Shown: positions 35,714 to 45,364, numbered from the stretch's first letter. The stretch is DNA of 64,000 nucleotides from Myxococcus stipitatus (GCF_037414475.1 NZ_CP147913.1:2480001-2544000); one strand, 5' to 3'. The notes: generated from the letters alone by a model not told the origin. Numbers and translations are program-made.

Positions 35714-38700
35714 CTACCAATCTTCGGGAAGCAAGTTCTCCACGTCTGGGCCAAGCCCGTCCTGCATGCGCTTGTATTCAATGAGCAGGGTGGCGTAGCC
35801 CCCAAGCTGTCCCGCGGCATCAACGTTCTCGGCTGCGGTCCGTGCCTCGTAGAACGAGCGGGTCCGAGCAAACCCCTGCGCCACACGTAGCCAAAGTGAT
35901 GAGAGCTTCACTCGGTAAACATGGGCACTCGCCAAATCCCATGCAGCCTTCGCCATATCCGCCTCACCAAGCAGGAGCAGTCGGTCTGCTGCACGTTCCA
36001 ATACCAGGACGGCCTGAACCTCCCGTCCCTCCTCGGACTCCGATTTGTGGACGATATAAGACAGCGCCTCAAGGGCACGCTTTTTGTCCTGGGTCTCGTG
36101 CATCGCACTCGCCACACGGAACAAAGGGGCGACTGCTTGCTCGAGCACTTTGTCTCGACTGTTAAAGCTCCGGAGAAGGAGTTGGTCTGCCATGTTCCGC
36201 GCAAGCGCAAGCGCCTCTGTTGCAGCTCGGGAAGCCTCGTCGGGCTGACGAGTTCGGCACTGGCGCGCGACGGTTAGCAACACCCAGAGTTTCTGCTGGG
36301 CATCCTCGATCTCCGCCACCATCCGCTGAGCGTTGCCACATGCGCCCATACTGACAAGACTTCCTGCGATGCGGGCCTGGAGTTCGGAATTCATGCCTGC
36401 AACCTGCGTTGCTCTCAGTTCGTCTCCTATTAGTGCCAGCGCCTCGACCACTGCTGTACGACCATTGGCATCCAAGGAGCCATCAGCCTTCAGTGCTCTG
36501 TCAATATAGGGCTGGGCTTCCTTGACCTGCCGGACGCGCGCAAGTGCTCGGGCCATGATTGCAGCGGAGTTGTGCGGAATCTCTGTCGGCTTCATGTGGG
36601 TCGCCACCTTCAGGACTGACACGTCCCTCGTATGAGTCTCGGCAGAGAGCGCCTCTCCCAACCAAGCATACTCCAGTTGGATGCGGTCGGCGTCACCTGA
36701 CTGGGCGAAGGCCAAGGCAAGATCGACACGTCCTGCTTGCCCGAGCGCCTCCAGCACCATCCGACGATTGGTGGGCGACACATCTTTGAGAGCAGTTGAC
36801 CACGCGCTGTTTGCACTAGATATCTGTTTAAGCTCGTCCAGGGCCACGGCAATGATGATGCGTCCAAGCGGAACCTCACTCAGACTCGGGCCAACAATCT
36901 GTTCGAACGTGTTGGGGCGGACCTTCTTCAGGATGTCAGCGGCGATCCTCACGAAGAGCAGTGAGATCCCCTCGCGCATCTTTCGAATGGTGCCGTCGTC
37001 GAAGCCCTCCGTGAGCCTAAGTGCATTTCCCCACAGTGCCGCAGCCTCCTCGGGTAGGTCAGCGTCCACGAGCGCTCCGGCACAGCGCAACATGAGAGGG
37101 ACGGCTCCACGGCTTATCTGGTTGGAGAAGAAGGGAAAGTCAGGCCTCGGATCGGCGCTTTCAAACAATGAGCGGGCCTTAATGGCGGCATTGGCTGCCT
37201 CCTTCTTCCGTCCCGTCTTGGCCAATGCCTCTGAGTAGGCAACGTACGCTACCGCGAGATCTTGACGAACTCTCGCCCTGGTATTTGGGTTGACACTACT
37301 ACTCGCCTGCGCCTCCGCCTGGGAGATGACCCGTTCTGCATCATCGAGATACCCCAGATGGACCAGTGCTGCGGCCCAGGAGCCGATTGGTTGGAATGCT
37401 CCAGCCTTGAAAGCACTCTCGACGGGCGCGGCGCGTCTGGCCATCCAGACTTGGTATCGGTCCATTCGAGTGAGAAGCAGGCCCAAACCGAGAGGGACGC
37501 AAACGGCAACGCAGCGCAGTGCGACGGCACGATGGTTGTGCCGCAGCATTCGGCGCTCCTGGGAGTTCCTGGCGTAGCGCGCCAGCAGTACGGCCTCAAT
37601 CATGGGAAGTGGCTTGGTTAAGGCAATCCGACCGGCCTGCCAGAAAGTTTGATTCGGACTGCGGAGCGCCATGTGGAAGCGAGCGAGCCAGAAGTCCAGA
37701 CGAGCCTCCGCGTCTCGCACGCGCTGGAGGTGGGGATCTGGGGCTTCGGCAAGGACCGCTGCAAGATGGTCGTGCATCAACTCGTAGCCAGTCTCCCCGG
37801 CGGGATCACCAGAAAGCTCCTCAGCGAGGAGGACCTTCTTGACCAGGGACTTCTTCTCAAGTTCTTCCAGGGCACGTAAGAGTGTTGGGATCGGGAGACT
37901 GAGCGACTTTGCGAATTCGACCGGCGCCCGGGAACGCTTGGTGCCAGCATCCGTTACCAGCCCACCAAGAATCTGGAACGTCTTCTCTCCAGGCAGCATG
38001 GTGGTCCGTCTGACGTCATTCTTCGCCCGCTCAAGGTACATGCGCAGCAAGCCCGGCTTGCCGCCTAGGCGGCGCAGGGCGGTCCTGGAGAGATGTTCGC
38101 CTCCCGCAGCCTCCATCACCTGCCCGAGAATTTGGAGCTCAACGGGAAGGATGGTGGGCTCCTCATCGCGGCTTAACCGGCGGTCACGTGGTGGTCGGAG
38201 GAGTTCGCGGCAAAGTGCCTCAGCGAAGTCCTCCATCTGCTGCTTGATAAGGGCGTCCCCATGACGGGGCGCAAGCATCTCGTGCAGAACTCCACGGGCT
38301 TGGTCATGCCGGAAGGCTTTGAGCGTGTAGTAACTGCCGAGGTCGAGCGTGTCCTGAGCTGGATCCACCGCATGACAGTCCTTGAGTAAGAGGTCGAGAA
38401 AGTCACTGCGGACAGAAATGAGCACCCGCAGTCCTCCGCCTTTGATTGCCCGCATCAGGCTCTTCCAGAACTCGAGCCGCGAGACTTCTGGAACCCGGAG
38501 GAAAATCTCCTCGAATTGATCTAGGCAGAGTAGAAGGGGTTTCCCGTTCGCTTGTGTATTCGCACGACAGGCTCCGCTGATGCTCTTGTCCAGCCGCTCG
38601 GGTCCCCATGGCGCCTCGCCTCTGACATAGGGGCGGCCTAATAGCGCGGCTCCCAAGCGACCGAAGGAGTCCTGGCCCATACGACACTGCACCACTTTGA

Positions 38701-39142
38701 ACTGCTGCTCAGCCACCGGTAGGAGACTGACGTTGAGCAGAGAAGATTTTCCACAGCCGGACTCTCCTTCAAGAATGAAGAAAGGCTTACGCTGGATTTC
38801 TTGTAGGCAGGCCGTGGCATCCGGGGCCCTGCCCTTGAATTCGGCAGAATCCTCCCGGCTATACGAACTAGGCCCTCGAAACACGCCTTTATTGGGGACG
38901 AAGGGTGGGGGCGGCGGCAGTAGCAGTCGGGTAATCCAGAAAGAGACCCTGGGGAATCGGATGAGCGCCAGGACGAAGAGTCCCGCGCCCAAGACAATCC
39001 AGAGGGTATTGGAGACGGTTTCTAGATTGGAGAGGTCGACGTCCTTGACCCCAAATACCCCGGCAACGAGCAGGGTCGCATGGACGAACGGGCTCCAATA
39101 ACCAGCAGCGAGTTGCCGTAGCTTGGTCAAACCTGGCGTCAT
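35714..39142 (-). CDS. Membrane-anchored STAND-type NTPase
   Basis: 1142 residues. Two membrane helices near residues 20-35 and 45-65, then FRGPSSYSREDSAEFKGRAP and Walker A GESGCGKSS (126-134), Walker B LLLCLDQFEE (203-212) and SVRSDF sensor. This is the nSTAND1-type pattern of signal-transducing NTPases. A further hydrophobic segment (CVAVCVPLGLGLLLTRM) is near residue 560, and the C-terminal half is helical TPR-like repeats that would sense a ligand. STAND proteins often act in conflict or defence. Here no effector domain is recognisable. Surrounded by IS debris; no obvious operon partner. Confidence 0.85.
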   Translation of the reverse strand: MTPGLTKLRQLAAGYWSPFVHATLLVAGVFGVKDVDLSNLETVSNTLWIVLGAGLFVLALIRFPRVSFWITRLLLPPPPPFVPNKGVFRGPSSYSREDSAEFKGRAPDATACLQEIQRKPFFILEGESGCGKSSLLNVSLLPVAEQQFKVVQCRMGQDSFGRLGAALLGRPYVRGEAPWGPERLDKSISGACRANTQANGKPLLLCLDQFEEIFLRVPEVSRLEFWKSLMRAIKGGGLRVLISVRSDFLDLLLKDCHAVDPAQDTLDLGSYYTLKAFRHDQARGVLHEMLAPRHGDALIKQQMEDFAEALCRELLRPPRDRRLSRDEEPTILPVELQILGQVMEAAGGEHLSRTALRRLGGKPGLLRMYLERAKNDVRRTTMLPGEKTFQILGGLVTDAGTKRSRAPVEFAKSLSLPIPTLLRALEELEKKSLVKKVLLAEELSGDPAGETGYELMHDHLAAVLAEAPDPHLQRVRDAEARLDFWLARFHMALRSPNQTFWQAGRIALTKPLPMIEAVLLARYARNSQERRMLRHNHRAVALRCVAVCVPLGLGLLLTRMDRYQVWMARRAAPVESAFKAGAFQPIGSWAAALVHLGYLDDAERVISQAEAQASSSVNPNTRARVRQDLAVAYVAYSEALAKTGRKKEAANAAIKARSLFESADPRPDFPFFSNQISRGAVPLMLRCAGALVDADLPEEAAALWGNALRLTEGFDDGTIRKMREGISLLFVRIAADILKKVRPNTFEQIVGPSLSEVPLGRIIIAVALDELKQISSANSAWSTALKDVSPTNRRMVLEALGQAGRVDLALAFAQSGDADRIQLEYAWLGEALSAETHTRDVSVLKVATHMKPTEIPHNSAAIMARALARVRQVKEAQPYIDRALKADGSLDANGRTAVVEALALIGDELRATQVAGMNSELQARIAGSLVSMGACGNAQRMVAEIEDAQQKLWVLLTVARQCRTRQPDEASRAATEALALARNMADQLLLRSFNSRDKVLEQAVAPLFRVASAMHETQDKKRALEALSYIVHKSESEEGREVQAVLVLERAADRLLLLGEADMAKAAWDLASAHVYRVKLSSLWLRVAQGFARTRSFYEARTAAENVDAAGQLGGYATLLIEYKRMQDGLGPDVENLLPEDW

Positions 39143-39212
39143 TGAGACTCCTGGATAGGTAGCAAACGCGGTAGCCTACAATGCGGAGGCTCTACCAGTC
39201 GCTCCCTGGTAG

Positions 39213-39528
39213 AGTTGCCCCGTCAAATCGGACATGGTTAGTGGGGTGAATTCGAGAGGCGGCCCTCGCGCTGGGAGCGCATCTTCAGGGCCTTGTGCGG
39301 ATGCACGGCGTTGTAGTCGTCGAACCAGCGGGTCATCTGCAGGAGGACCACCTCGGCGCCGTCCAGGCGGGCAAGGTAGGTGTAGTTGCGCTTGAAGCTC
39401 TTCACGAAGGACGCGGCCATGCCGTTGCTCTCGGGCGAATAGGCTGGTGTGGTGCAGATGAGTTGCCCCAGGCTGGGCCCGAATTCGCGTGTCCAAAGGG
39501 CCGTGTAGGAGATGAAGCGCATCGACTG
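39213..39528 (-). pseudogene. IS3 OrfB C-terminal remnant
   Basis: The frame TTPAYSPESNGMAASFVKSF, RLDGAEVVLLQMTRWFDDYN, HPHKALKMRS parallels the last 90 residues of the OrfB at 34084. The IS left end (GTTGCCCCGTCAAATCGG) follows its stop. Upstream it is joined, at about 39528, to the right end of the 1704-bp IS type, so two IS fragments are fused here. Confidence 0.85.
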
Positions 39529-39567
39529 AACCCTCTCACGCGACATCTACCTTGACGCTCACCGATA
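39529..39567 (+). repeat. Orphan right end of the 1704-bp IS type
   Basis: TGAACCCTCTCACGCGACAT then CTACCTTGACGCTCACCG, matching 27696-27732 with few changes. No transposase of that type is left beside it. Confidence 0.8.
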
Positions 39568-39679
39568 GGTCCCGCCGCCTTCGCCGAACCACCTCGCCGT
39601 TCCTGCGAGAAGACAGAAGAAATCTCCGCCCACACATCTGAGCTAGAAATCCGGGACAGACTCACTTTGCTCAAGTGCC

Positions 39680-40438
39680 TCATGTGAAGTCGATGTAATC
39701 AGCAAAAACACCGAGCAATGCATCGGATGTCTCTGGCGTGTAATCGGGCGATTGGCACAAGAATGCCCTGTCGAAGGGAGTCGACGCTACCCATCGCTCC
39801 GCTCTGACTGCCCTGAAGGGCACAGAGGGCTCAACGCTGATTGGTTGAACAGCCCTAAGATGCTTGACAACATTTCCACTACGCAGAGCTGCCCCGACAT
39901 CTTCCCGCGCAAAGCACTTTAGCTCAAGCCAACCACCGCTTGGACTGAACTCCCGAAACAGGAAGGACTGAAGATCATCCCCCCCACCAGGTGGATGGAT
40001 GTACTCGATGCTCTTGATCCACCTGCATGCCACTGCATACGCAACGTAGCTCGCCAGACTCAGGCGATGCGGACCACGCTCAGCTTTGGGACGTTCGCTC
40101 ACCGGAAGGCGGAGCACGTCTTCCATGATGTGTCGCCAACTCGCATCACCCAAGCCGAGATCCGCATGAGCATCAACATGCACAAGCTCAAGTGGAAAAA
40201 GAGTCTCGCTCTGATGCCTCAGTTCCTCCCAATAATCAAATGCAGCGTCGTGATTCTTCGCCAATCGACCGGGAATCTTCCCCCGGGGCTTGAGCAAACA
40301 GCGTCTTTCCAAAAATTCGCGCACCTCGTCACGAGACCAAGGCTTGTAGTGCTCACTCGAGAGTCGACCTCCCTCTGGCCAGTACGCAATGCCGTCCAAG
40401 AAGAAATCCAAATCAATATTCAGAAAACGACTCGACAT
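39680..40438 (-). CDS. UPF0489-family protein (peptide-arginase-like)
   Basis: 252 residues from ATG 40438, behind AGGAG. NIDLDFFLDG (7-16), KNHDAAF (61-67) and HVDAHADLG (87-95) form the probable dimanganese site of the ureohydrolase-like UPF0489 family. Characterised members such as OspR remove urea from arginine in ribosomal peptides to give ornithine. No precursor peptide or RiPP maturase is visible nearby. Instead it is the second gene of an operon (31 nt gap) with an exonuclease-VII-like membrane protein. Its substrate is therefore unclear. Confidence 0.82.
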   Translation of the reverse strand: MSSRFLNIDLDFFLDGIAYWPEGGRLSSEHYKPWSRDEVREFLERRCLLKPRGKIPGRLAKNHDAAFDYWEELRHQSETLFPLELVHVDAHADLGLGDASWRHIMEDVLRLPVSERPKAERGPHRLSLASYVAYAVACRWIKSIEYIHPPGGGDDLQSFLFREFSPSGGWLELKCFAREDVGAALRSGNVVKHLRAVQPISVEPSVPFRAVRAERWVASTPFDRAFLCQSPDYTPETSDALLGVFADYIDFT

Positions 40439-40469
40439 GGCTTGTACTCCTACGTCGACCGTTAGCGAC

Positions 40470-41771
40470 CTACTCACCCTCTCCAGGTGCCTTGGCTCGC
40501 TCTGCTGGCGGGGCACGTCTCTTCCGCTTCTGCGTCCCTGTCTTCACGGGCTCGACGACAGGCGGAGCGCGAGGAGCAACTACAGTCGGCACAATGGTGA
40601 CTGGTGCGGGCTGCACTTCGGTCTGTGCAAGGCCATCCCACCGCGAGGCCCCCTTCCACCCCACAACTAAGGCCAGGCCGAGGACGAGGACGACAATGAG
40701 CCCCCAATAGGCGGTCCAGGCTACCCGCTTCGCAGTCCCAAGCCATCTGGGCGCTCGCCGTCCTCCGTCATCGAGCAGCGCTGAGGCGGGTGGTTGAGGC
40801 GGCAGCGCTCGCAGGCATGGCGCCTCGATAGGGCCAGAATCTCGGGGGCTGTCACGAGGAGGCAGGGCAAGCGTCGAACGAGGAGTGGCGGAAAGCTGAA
40901 CCGCAGCAGGTAGCGGCGTGACTAGACGCACGGGCGAGGATTGCTTCGGCAGTGGCTGAACTCGCCGGAACAACCGAGCGACGAGGTGCGCAGCCACGGA
41001 GGGAGTCCTGGCACGGTAGGCAGCGAAGCGCTGCGCCTCGACCTTCGTCCGGGCATGTCCCACTGCCACAACGCAGGGCTTCGTGAGCCGACTGAGCGCG
41101 CGTGCGACCACCGGCGAATTGAAGGGCTGCAGGTCGACGCGGGAGCCACCTCCGCGGGCCAAGACGACGAGTTCCGCACTGGAGGCCTGTGCCCGGCCGA
41201 GCCCGTCCGCGATGGACGTCTCGTCGTAGAGCCCCACCGGAACGAGCTCCACCTGGATGCGAGTCCCCAGGGCATCTTCGAGTTGGCCGCAGAAGTCCGC
41301 CACAGCCTCGCTGCCTTCGGAGGTGACGAGTGCCACGCGCGTGAAGGGGCCGGTGACCTTCGGCGGAGGAGTCAGGCGGCCCGCCTCAATAGCATCGAGG
41401 TCGGCCTGCTGGCGGACGTACCGGCTCGAGGGGCCTCGGTCCGCCCAGCTCTTCGCCATGAAGCGCACGTCGAGAGCGCCGCGCTCCTCGTCCACGAAGG
41501 CTTGCGTGCCGCCCTGAAACTCCACCATGTGCCCCAACCCGGGGCACCAGGTGCAGTCCTTCGGAAGCACCACCCATACCCTCTTGTCGAAGCTGAACGT
41601 GTCGGCCAGGCACACCCTTCTCCCGCGCACCTCCACGACCTCGCCCACCAGAATCATCTCCCGTAGCGGCAGGGCCCTCCGCGCCACGGGTTGGACGTCG
41701 TCGGAGATGAGCTGAATGACTGCCCGAATAGAGAAGTGCTGCGCCTTCCGCTGTCGAAGCCCCTGCTGCAT
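40470..41771 (-). CDS. Membrane-anchored exonuclease VII large-subunit-like protein
   Basis: 433 residues from ATG 41771 (GAGGGAGG upstream). Residues 38-105 look like an OB fold (EMILVGEVVEVRGRRVCLAD). Residues 140-270 match the XseA core: VALVTSEGSEAVADF, LVVLARGGGSRVDLQPFNSP, CVVAVGHARTKVEAQRFAAY and ARTPSVAAHLVARL. Bona fide XseA then has a long coiled coil, missing here. Instead a Pro-rich linker leads to a membrane helix (WGLIVVLVLGLALVVGW) and a Lys/Arg-rich end. No XseB partner is seen. A nuclease or DNA-sensing role at the membrane is inferred. Confidence 0.8.
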   Translation of the reverse strand: MQQGLRQRKAQHFSIRAVIQLISDDVQPVARRALPLREMILVGEVVEVRGRRVCLADTFSFDKRVWVVLPKDCTWCPGLGHMVEFQGGTQAFVDEERGALDVRFMAKSWADRGPSSRYVRQQADLDAIEAGRLTPPPKVTGPFTRVALVTSEGSEAVADFCGQLEDALGTRIQVELVPVGLYDETSIADGLGRAQASSAELVVLARGGGSRVDLQPFNSPVVARALSRLTKPCVVAVGHARTKVEAQRFAAYRARTPSVAAHLVARLFRRVQPLPKQSSPVRLVTPLPAAVQLSATPRSTLALPPRDSPRDSGPIEAPCLRALPPQPPASALLDDGGRRAPRWLGTAKRVAWTAYWGLIVVLVLGLALVVGWKGASRWDGLAQTEVQPAPVTIVPTVVAPRAPPVVEPVKTGTQKRKRRAPPAERAKAPGEGE

Positions 41772-41906
41772 GCGCCCTCCCTCGCATCGGGCACCATACC
41801 CGACTTGTGGGTGGGGGTATGCCAGACGAGGCTGACACGACGTTACAGGGTGGGTCGTGGCAACCCCGCTCATGTCCTCTGAATCCTCAGCAGACGTGCC
41901 TGACCT

Positions 41907-42395
41907 GTGCTGGTACACCGCCCCGCAGTGACCGACACCGCCCAGTTCCGCCCGCGAATCTGGATCTACCGCCGCTCAGCCCCAGGTGAACTTCACCCCG
42001 TCCCCACCAAGAAGTGGGACCTCTGGGTCTACGGAAAGGCGTCCATCCCCCCCTGCGAAGACGGCTTCGTGTGGTTCGTCAGTGTCACCGCGTGGGGCGA
42101 GAACCGGAACGTCGCGCGCCTCGGACAGATGGACTTCTGGAAGTCTCGCGTGGACGAGAGCGGTGTCCACACCGAAGACCTGAAATTGGTCGAGATGCGA
42201 GTCACCATGCAGGGCGTCTGGGCGAAGCTGGGCGACTCCTGGACTGGCAAGAAAACTCCAACTGAGCCGCAAACAGTGGTGGATGCCACCTCGAGGTTCC
42301 AGGCCCAACAGTACAAATGGAAGCCCACGCCAAAGGACGCGCGCGCCCTCCGCGACATCCTGAATCGGCGGGTCGGCTGGGAAATCGTGCTGTAG
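41907..42395 (+). CDS. Unknown protein, divergent from XseA-like gene
   Basis: 162 residues from GTG 41907; a second GTG at 41928 would give VTDTAQFRPRIWIYRR and is equally plausible. Rich in Trp and Lys (KKWDLWVYGKASIPPCEDGF, FVSVTAWGENRNVARLGQMD), ending in a helix RALRDILNRRVGWEIVL. No family recognised. It is divergent from the exonuclease-like gene across a 135-nt intergenic region that should hold both promoters. Confidence 0.65.
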   Translation: MLVHRPAVTDTAQFRPRIWIYRRSAPGELHPVPTKKWDLWVYGKASIPPCEDGFVWFVSVTAWGENRNVARLGQMDFWKSRVDESGVHTEDLKLVEMRVTMQGVWAKLGDSWTGKKTPTEPQTVVDATSRFQAQQYKWKPTPKDARALRDILNRRVGWEIVL

Positions 42396-42617
42396 GGCTG
42401 GGAAGGATACCCGCCCAAGTACAGGACGCTTCTTCGAAATTGCGCCAAGTAGAGAGTGTGACTGACGCACGAACTCGATGATGCCCCTGGGCTTCCGGTA
42501 CCTGCCCGAGGCGAACCACCTGCTCCTCAGAAAGCATAGTCCTCTTCACGCTCAACCTGCATCATTGCGCGAGGACCCTCTTACTCTTCCGCTGGTCCGA
42601 TAATCAGGGAACGCCAT

Positions 42618-43823
42618 ATGCATCGTGCCCCCCTTTCAGCGTCCACTCACTGTAGTCTGTGCCCCAACCCTCTGGATGGATCCGACGAGCACATTCTCCT
42701 GAGCGCACTCGGGGGGCGACTGCATTCAACACGAGTCCTCTGCTCGGCCTGCAATACGGAACGGTACAGCACTACCTTGGACAGCGAGTTGGCCTCCGCA
42801 CTGGGGTATTTCACGACTGTGCTCAATGTCCTGCCTGGTCGCGGGGGCTCCCCTCCGCCCTTCCGAGGGATAGCGCTACAAGACGGAACGCCTATCGCCT
42901 TGGAACCAGGCGGTCAGGCCGTCCGCTCTAGGCTGGAGTTCTCCAGGAACGTAGAGGCAGATGGGAAGACGCGCATCACCATCAATGCCGGCGATCCGTT
43001 CGTGGGCAAACCGCTTCGACAGACGCTTGAAGGAGTGGCTCGCAAAGCCAACAAGACTCCGGAGGAGCTTCTCCACGGAGTCAAGCTGGAGCGCATCGGG
43101 GAGTACATCGACCCCGTCCCGTTGCAGATTGGCATCGGCGATCCTGCTCATCTCCGGGCTATTGCAAAGATGGGGGTTACCTTTGCCGCCTACCATCTCG
43201 GCACAGACATTGTTCGACAGCCGCAGTTTGATGCCATCCGTGCCTTTATCGTCGCGGGCACCGGCGCGGATCTCGGGTTGGTGGGCTTTTCAAATGCTGA
43301 CGACTTTCCAGCCATTGAGGGACTGCACACTCAAGAGCCCCCAAACCACAGGCTGGTACTCTCATGTAACGAGGCCACGGGCCTTGTCTCGTTCTTCGTG
43401 GAACTCTTCGGCGCCTTCTGCTTCAGCGTACTATTGAGTGAGCAGTGGTCGGGGCCGAGATTCACTGCAGCCTACAGTCAGGATCCGCTCACCGGCGAGC
43501 GAATGGAGGCCGCCGACTTTCCACCAAGCAACGCCTTTGCTGCAGAGTTCGCTGACCGCAAGCTCGACATGGCCGCAGTTCAGCAGCGCACTAACCGCCT
43601 GCTGGCTTTCGCATCCAAGCGCCAGGATTCCAATGTAATAAATGGCATCGTCGAGCAAAGCTTCAAGGACGCGCAGCATGCGGTTGCCAATGGCATGAGC
43701 GATGATGACGCGAAGGAGCTTCTATCAGGCGTCATCGCGCAGCGAGTTTCCGAATACCTCCTGCGGATTCCGACGCGCTCGCCCATCACCATCGATGAAC
43801 TCCTTGGAAAGAAAAGCAAGTAG
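42618..43823 (+). CDS. HNH endonuclease-domain protein
   Basis: 401 residues, ATG 42618. Cys12/Cys15 (HCSLCPNPL), Glu24-His25 (SDEHIL), an LGGRLHSTR segment and Cys42/Cys45/Asn46 (LCSACNTERY) give the zinc-stabilised HNH_5 type fold with the His-Asn active site. The other 350 residues are an unassigned helical domain. Such fusions are commonly restriction-like or other nucleases of mobile regions. It stands alone on the plus strand, with lower GC than the tail genes. Confidence 0.8.
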   Translation: MHRAPLSASTHCSLCPNPLDGSDEHILLSALGGRLHSTRVLCSACNTERYSTTLDSELASALGYFTTVLNVLPGRGGSPPPFRGIALQDGTPIALEPGGQAVRSRLEFSRNVEADGKTRITINAGDPFVGKPLRQTLEGVARKANKTPEELLHGVKLERIGEYIDPVPLQIGIGDPAHLRAIAKMGVTFAAYHLGTDIVRQPQFDAIRAFIVAGTGADLGLVGFSNADDFPAIEGLHTQEPPNHRLVLSCNEATGLVSFFVELFGAFCFSVLLSEQWSGPRFTAAYSQDPLTGERMEAADFPPSNAFAAEFADRKLDMAAVQQRTNRLLAFASKRQDSNVINGIVEQSFKDAQHAVANGMSDDDAKELLSGVIAQRVSEYLLRIPTRSPITIDELLGKKSK

Positions 43824-44156
43824 ACGCATGGCTGCGCCCCTCTCAACTCGGTCGTACATCGAGGGTGCTGCGCAGCCATGATTCAAGCTCGCCGCCTCCG
43901 CCAGCGCGGGCACCGGGACGCCTTCGAAGTGGCAGTGGCGTGCCCCTCTATGTTAGGGATGGTGTCGCCTCGACTGCTGTGTCGAGCAAACAACACCCAG
44001 GGGGCGGAGTTGTGGCGACAAGCTGCCCTCGATGCAACAGCGAAGACAGGTGTATCCTTCGAGGTAGCACTCGATTCTTTGCCGACACATACCAGGAGGA
44101 CTTCTTCGCGGACGAGTGGTGCCAGGAGACGCCTCGTGACAGGGTACGACTGGTTA
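43824..44156 (+). other. Gene-free stretch between HNH gene and IS remnant
   Basis: 333 bases; frames present are short and lack ribosome sites or protein-like composition. Nothing recognised. Confidence 0.4.
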
Positions 44157-44345
44157 GCGTCAAGGTAGTTGTCGCGCGAGAGGGTTCAGCCGACGGTCCG
44201 CACTTCCTGCAGAAGCGAGGTGAGGTTGGTCGGCGGGGGAGGTGCACGAGGCCCACCGACGATCAGTCACGCATGCCGCGACTCGAGCGCTCGGGATGGC
44301 GGCGCCGAGCACACTGGTGCACCTGCGCATCCTTCTGGGCGGAAG
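44157..44345 (-). pseudogene. Degraded right end of the 1704-bp IS type
   Basis: AGCGTCAAGGTAGTTGTCGC then AGAGGGTTCAGCCGACGGTC parallels the right end of the IS at 46105 with scattered changes. The first about 190 bp, corresponding to the C-terminus of OrfB, can be followed before similarity fades. It lies about 2 kb outside the second intact copy and in the same orientation. Confidence 0.75.
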
Positions 44346-44404
44346 AGGACTTCATACGCGCCTAAGTGAAGCCGACTGGAGTCCTCTCGCTATTTCTGGG
44401 GTTG

Positions 44405-45364
44405 TTACAGCTTCAGCAGGAGGGGGTCTTGGCTCTCCCCTCCAAGCAATGCAAGTTCCACTCGCTCCATGTTAATTGGCCTCTCCAGAAAGACTCCCAC
44501 CATCGTTTGAACTCGTTCGTGGCTGCCGAGTCGAACCGCGCGTTTGGGATCGTTCTTGAAGAGTTGATAGAGGATGCGAAGACAGCCTGCAGCATGCGCG
44601 AGTCTAATAGGACTTATTTGCCTTGCTGAGGGCAGCAGTATTCGGAGGAGAGAGTAGATTTGCTGCTGGAGAAAATCGCCAAAGACGTCAAAATAGGAAC
44701 GCCCGCCATCCACCATAATGAGGCTATGCTGGTCTCCTATCGGCGAGAAGTGAGTGAAATGATTTGCCCACTCATACGACTCCAGACTGTATGACTTTCC
44801 TCTGCCGGTGGTTTCAAAAACGTCTTTCAGTGAAATCCTATATAGCCAGTTTGAATATGTGAGCCACGCCTTTTCGTCGACTGGTGGGGCGCCGGTGATT
44901 TTGACGTACTGCCTTAGTTGTTTGGCGTTCTCTTTGATCCAGTCCTGATGCTGATGCTCCAATGGCTTCTTTAAGTTAAAGTGTCGATTTCGAATCGCAT
45001 GCACGGCCTGTGCACTGTCCCATCGCCAGCGAAACTCATTGTACCTATCGGGAGCCTTCAGGATGTACTCGAAGATGGCTGAGGTCTCCTCAACTGCACG
45101 TGCATGCGCAATAGAAGTCGGCTTGCCGCGAAGTGTCTCGAAGGCTTCAGTCTGCTCCACCACGTCTTGCAGCCCGCTCTTGATTATTTCTGTGAGGGGG
45201 TGCACGTCAAGCAATTGACCGAGAATGGTGCGCTGTATCTCTTTGGCATCCTCCGAGAGGGGCACGTTGCCCTCAAGCGGCAGTCCCGTGTGTCTATGTA
45301 GTTCAGTGTCCCATATCTCCTTCATGGCTTCGATAATCTCGTCAAGGCTAGCTTCTCTCTTCAT
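44405..45364 (-). CDS. Unknown all-helical protein, possibly DUF5677
   Basis: 319 residues from ATG 45364 (GAGGTGG upstream). Helical throughout. Segments SIAHARAVEETSAIFEYILK, RYNEFRWRWDSAQAVHAIRN and ESYEWANHFTHFSPIG fit the pattern of DUF5677 proteins (Arg/Glu helix pair, later Y..S..H), which occur in mobile regions; this is a tentative match. No catalytic claim is possible. GC is lower than average. It stands alone, pointing toward the IS remnant. Confidence 0.65.
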   Translation of the reverse strand: MKREASLDEIIEAMKEIWDTELHRHTGLPLEGNVPLSEDAKEIQRTILGQLLDVHPLTEIIKSGLQDVVEQTEAFETLRGKPTSIAHARAVEETSAIFEYILKAPDRYNEFRWRWDSAQAVHAIRNRHFNLKKPLEHQHQDWIKENAKQLRQYVKITGAPPVDEKAWLTYSNWLYRISLKDVFETTGRGKSYSLESYEWANHFTHFSPIGDQHSLIMVDGGRSYFDVFGDFLQQQIYSLLRILLPSARQISPIRLAHAAGCLRILYQLFKNDPKRAVRLGSHERVQTMVGVFLERPINMERVELALLGGESQDPLLLKL

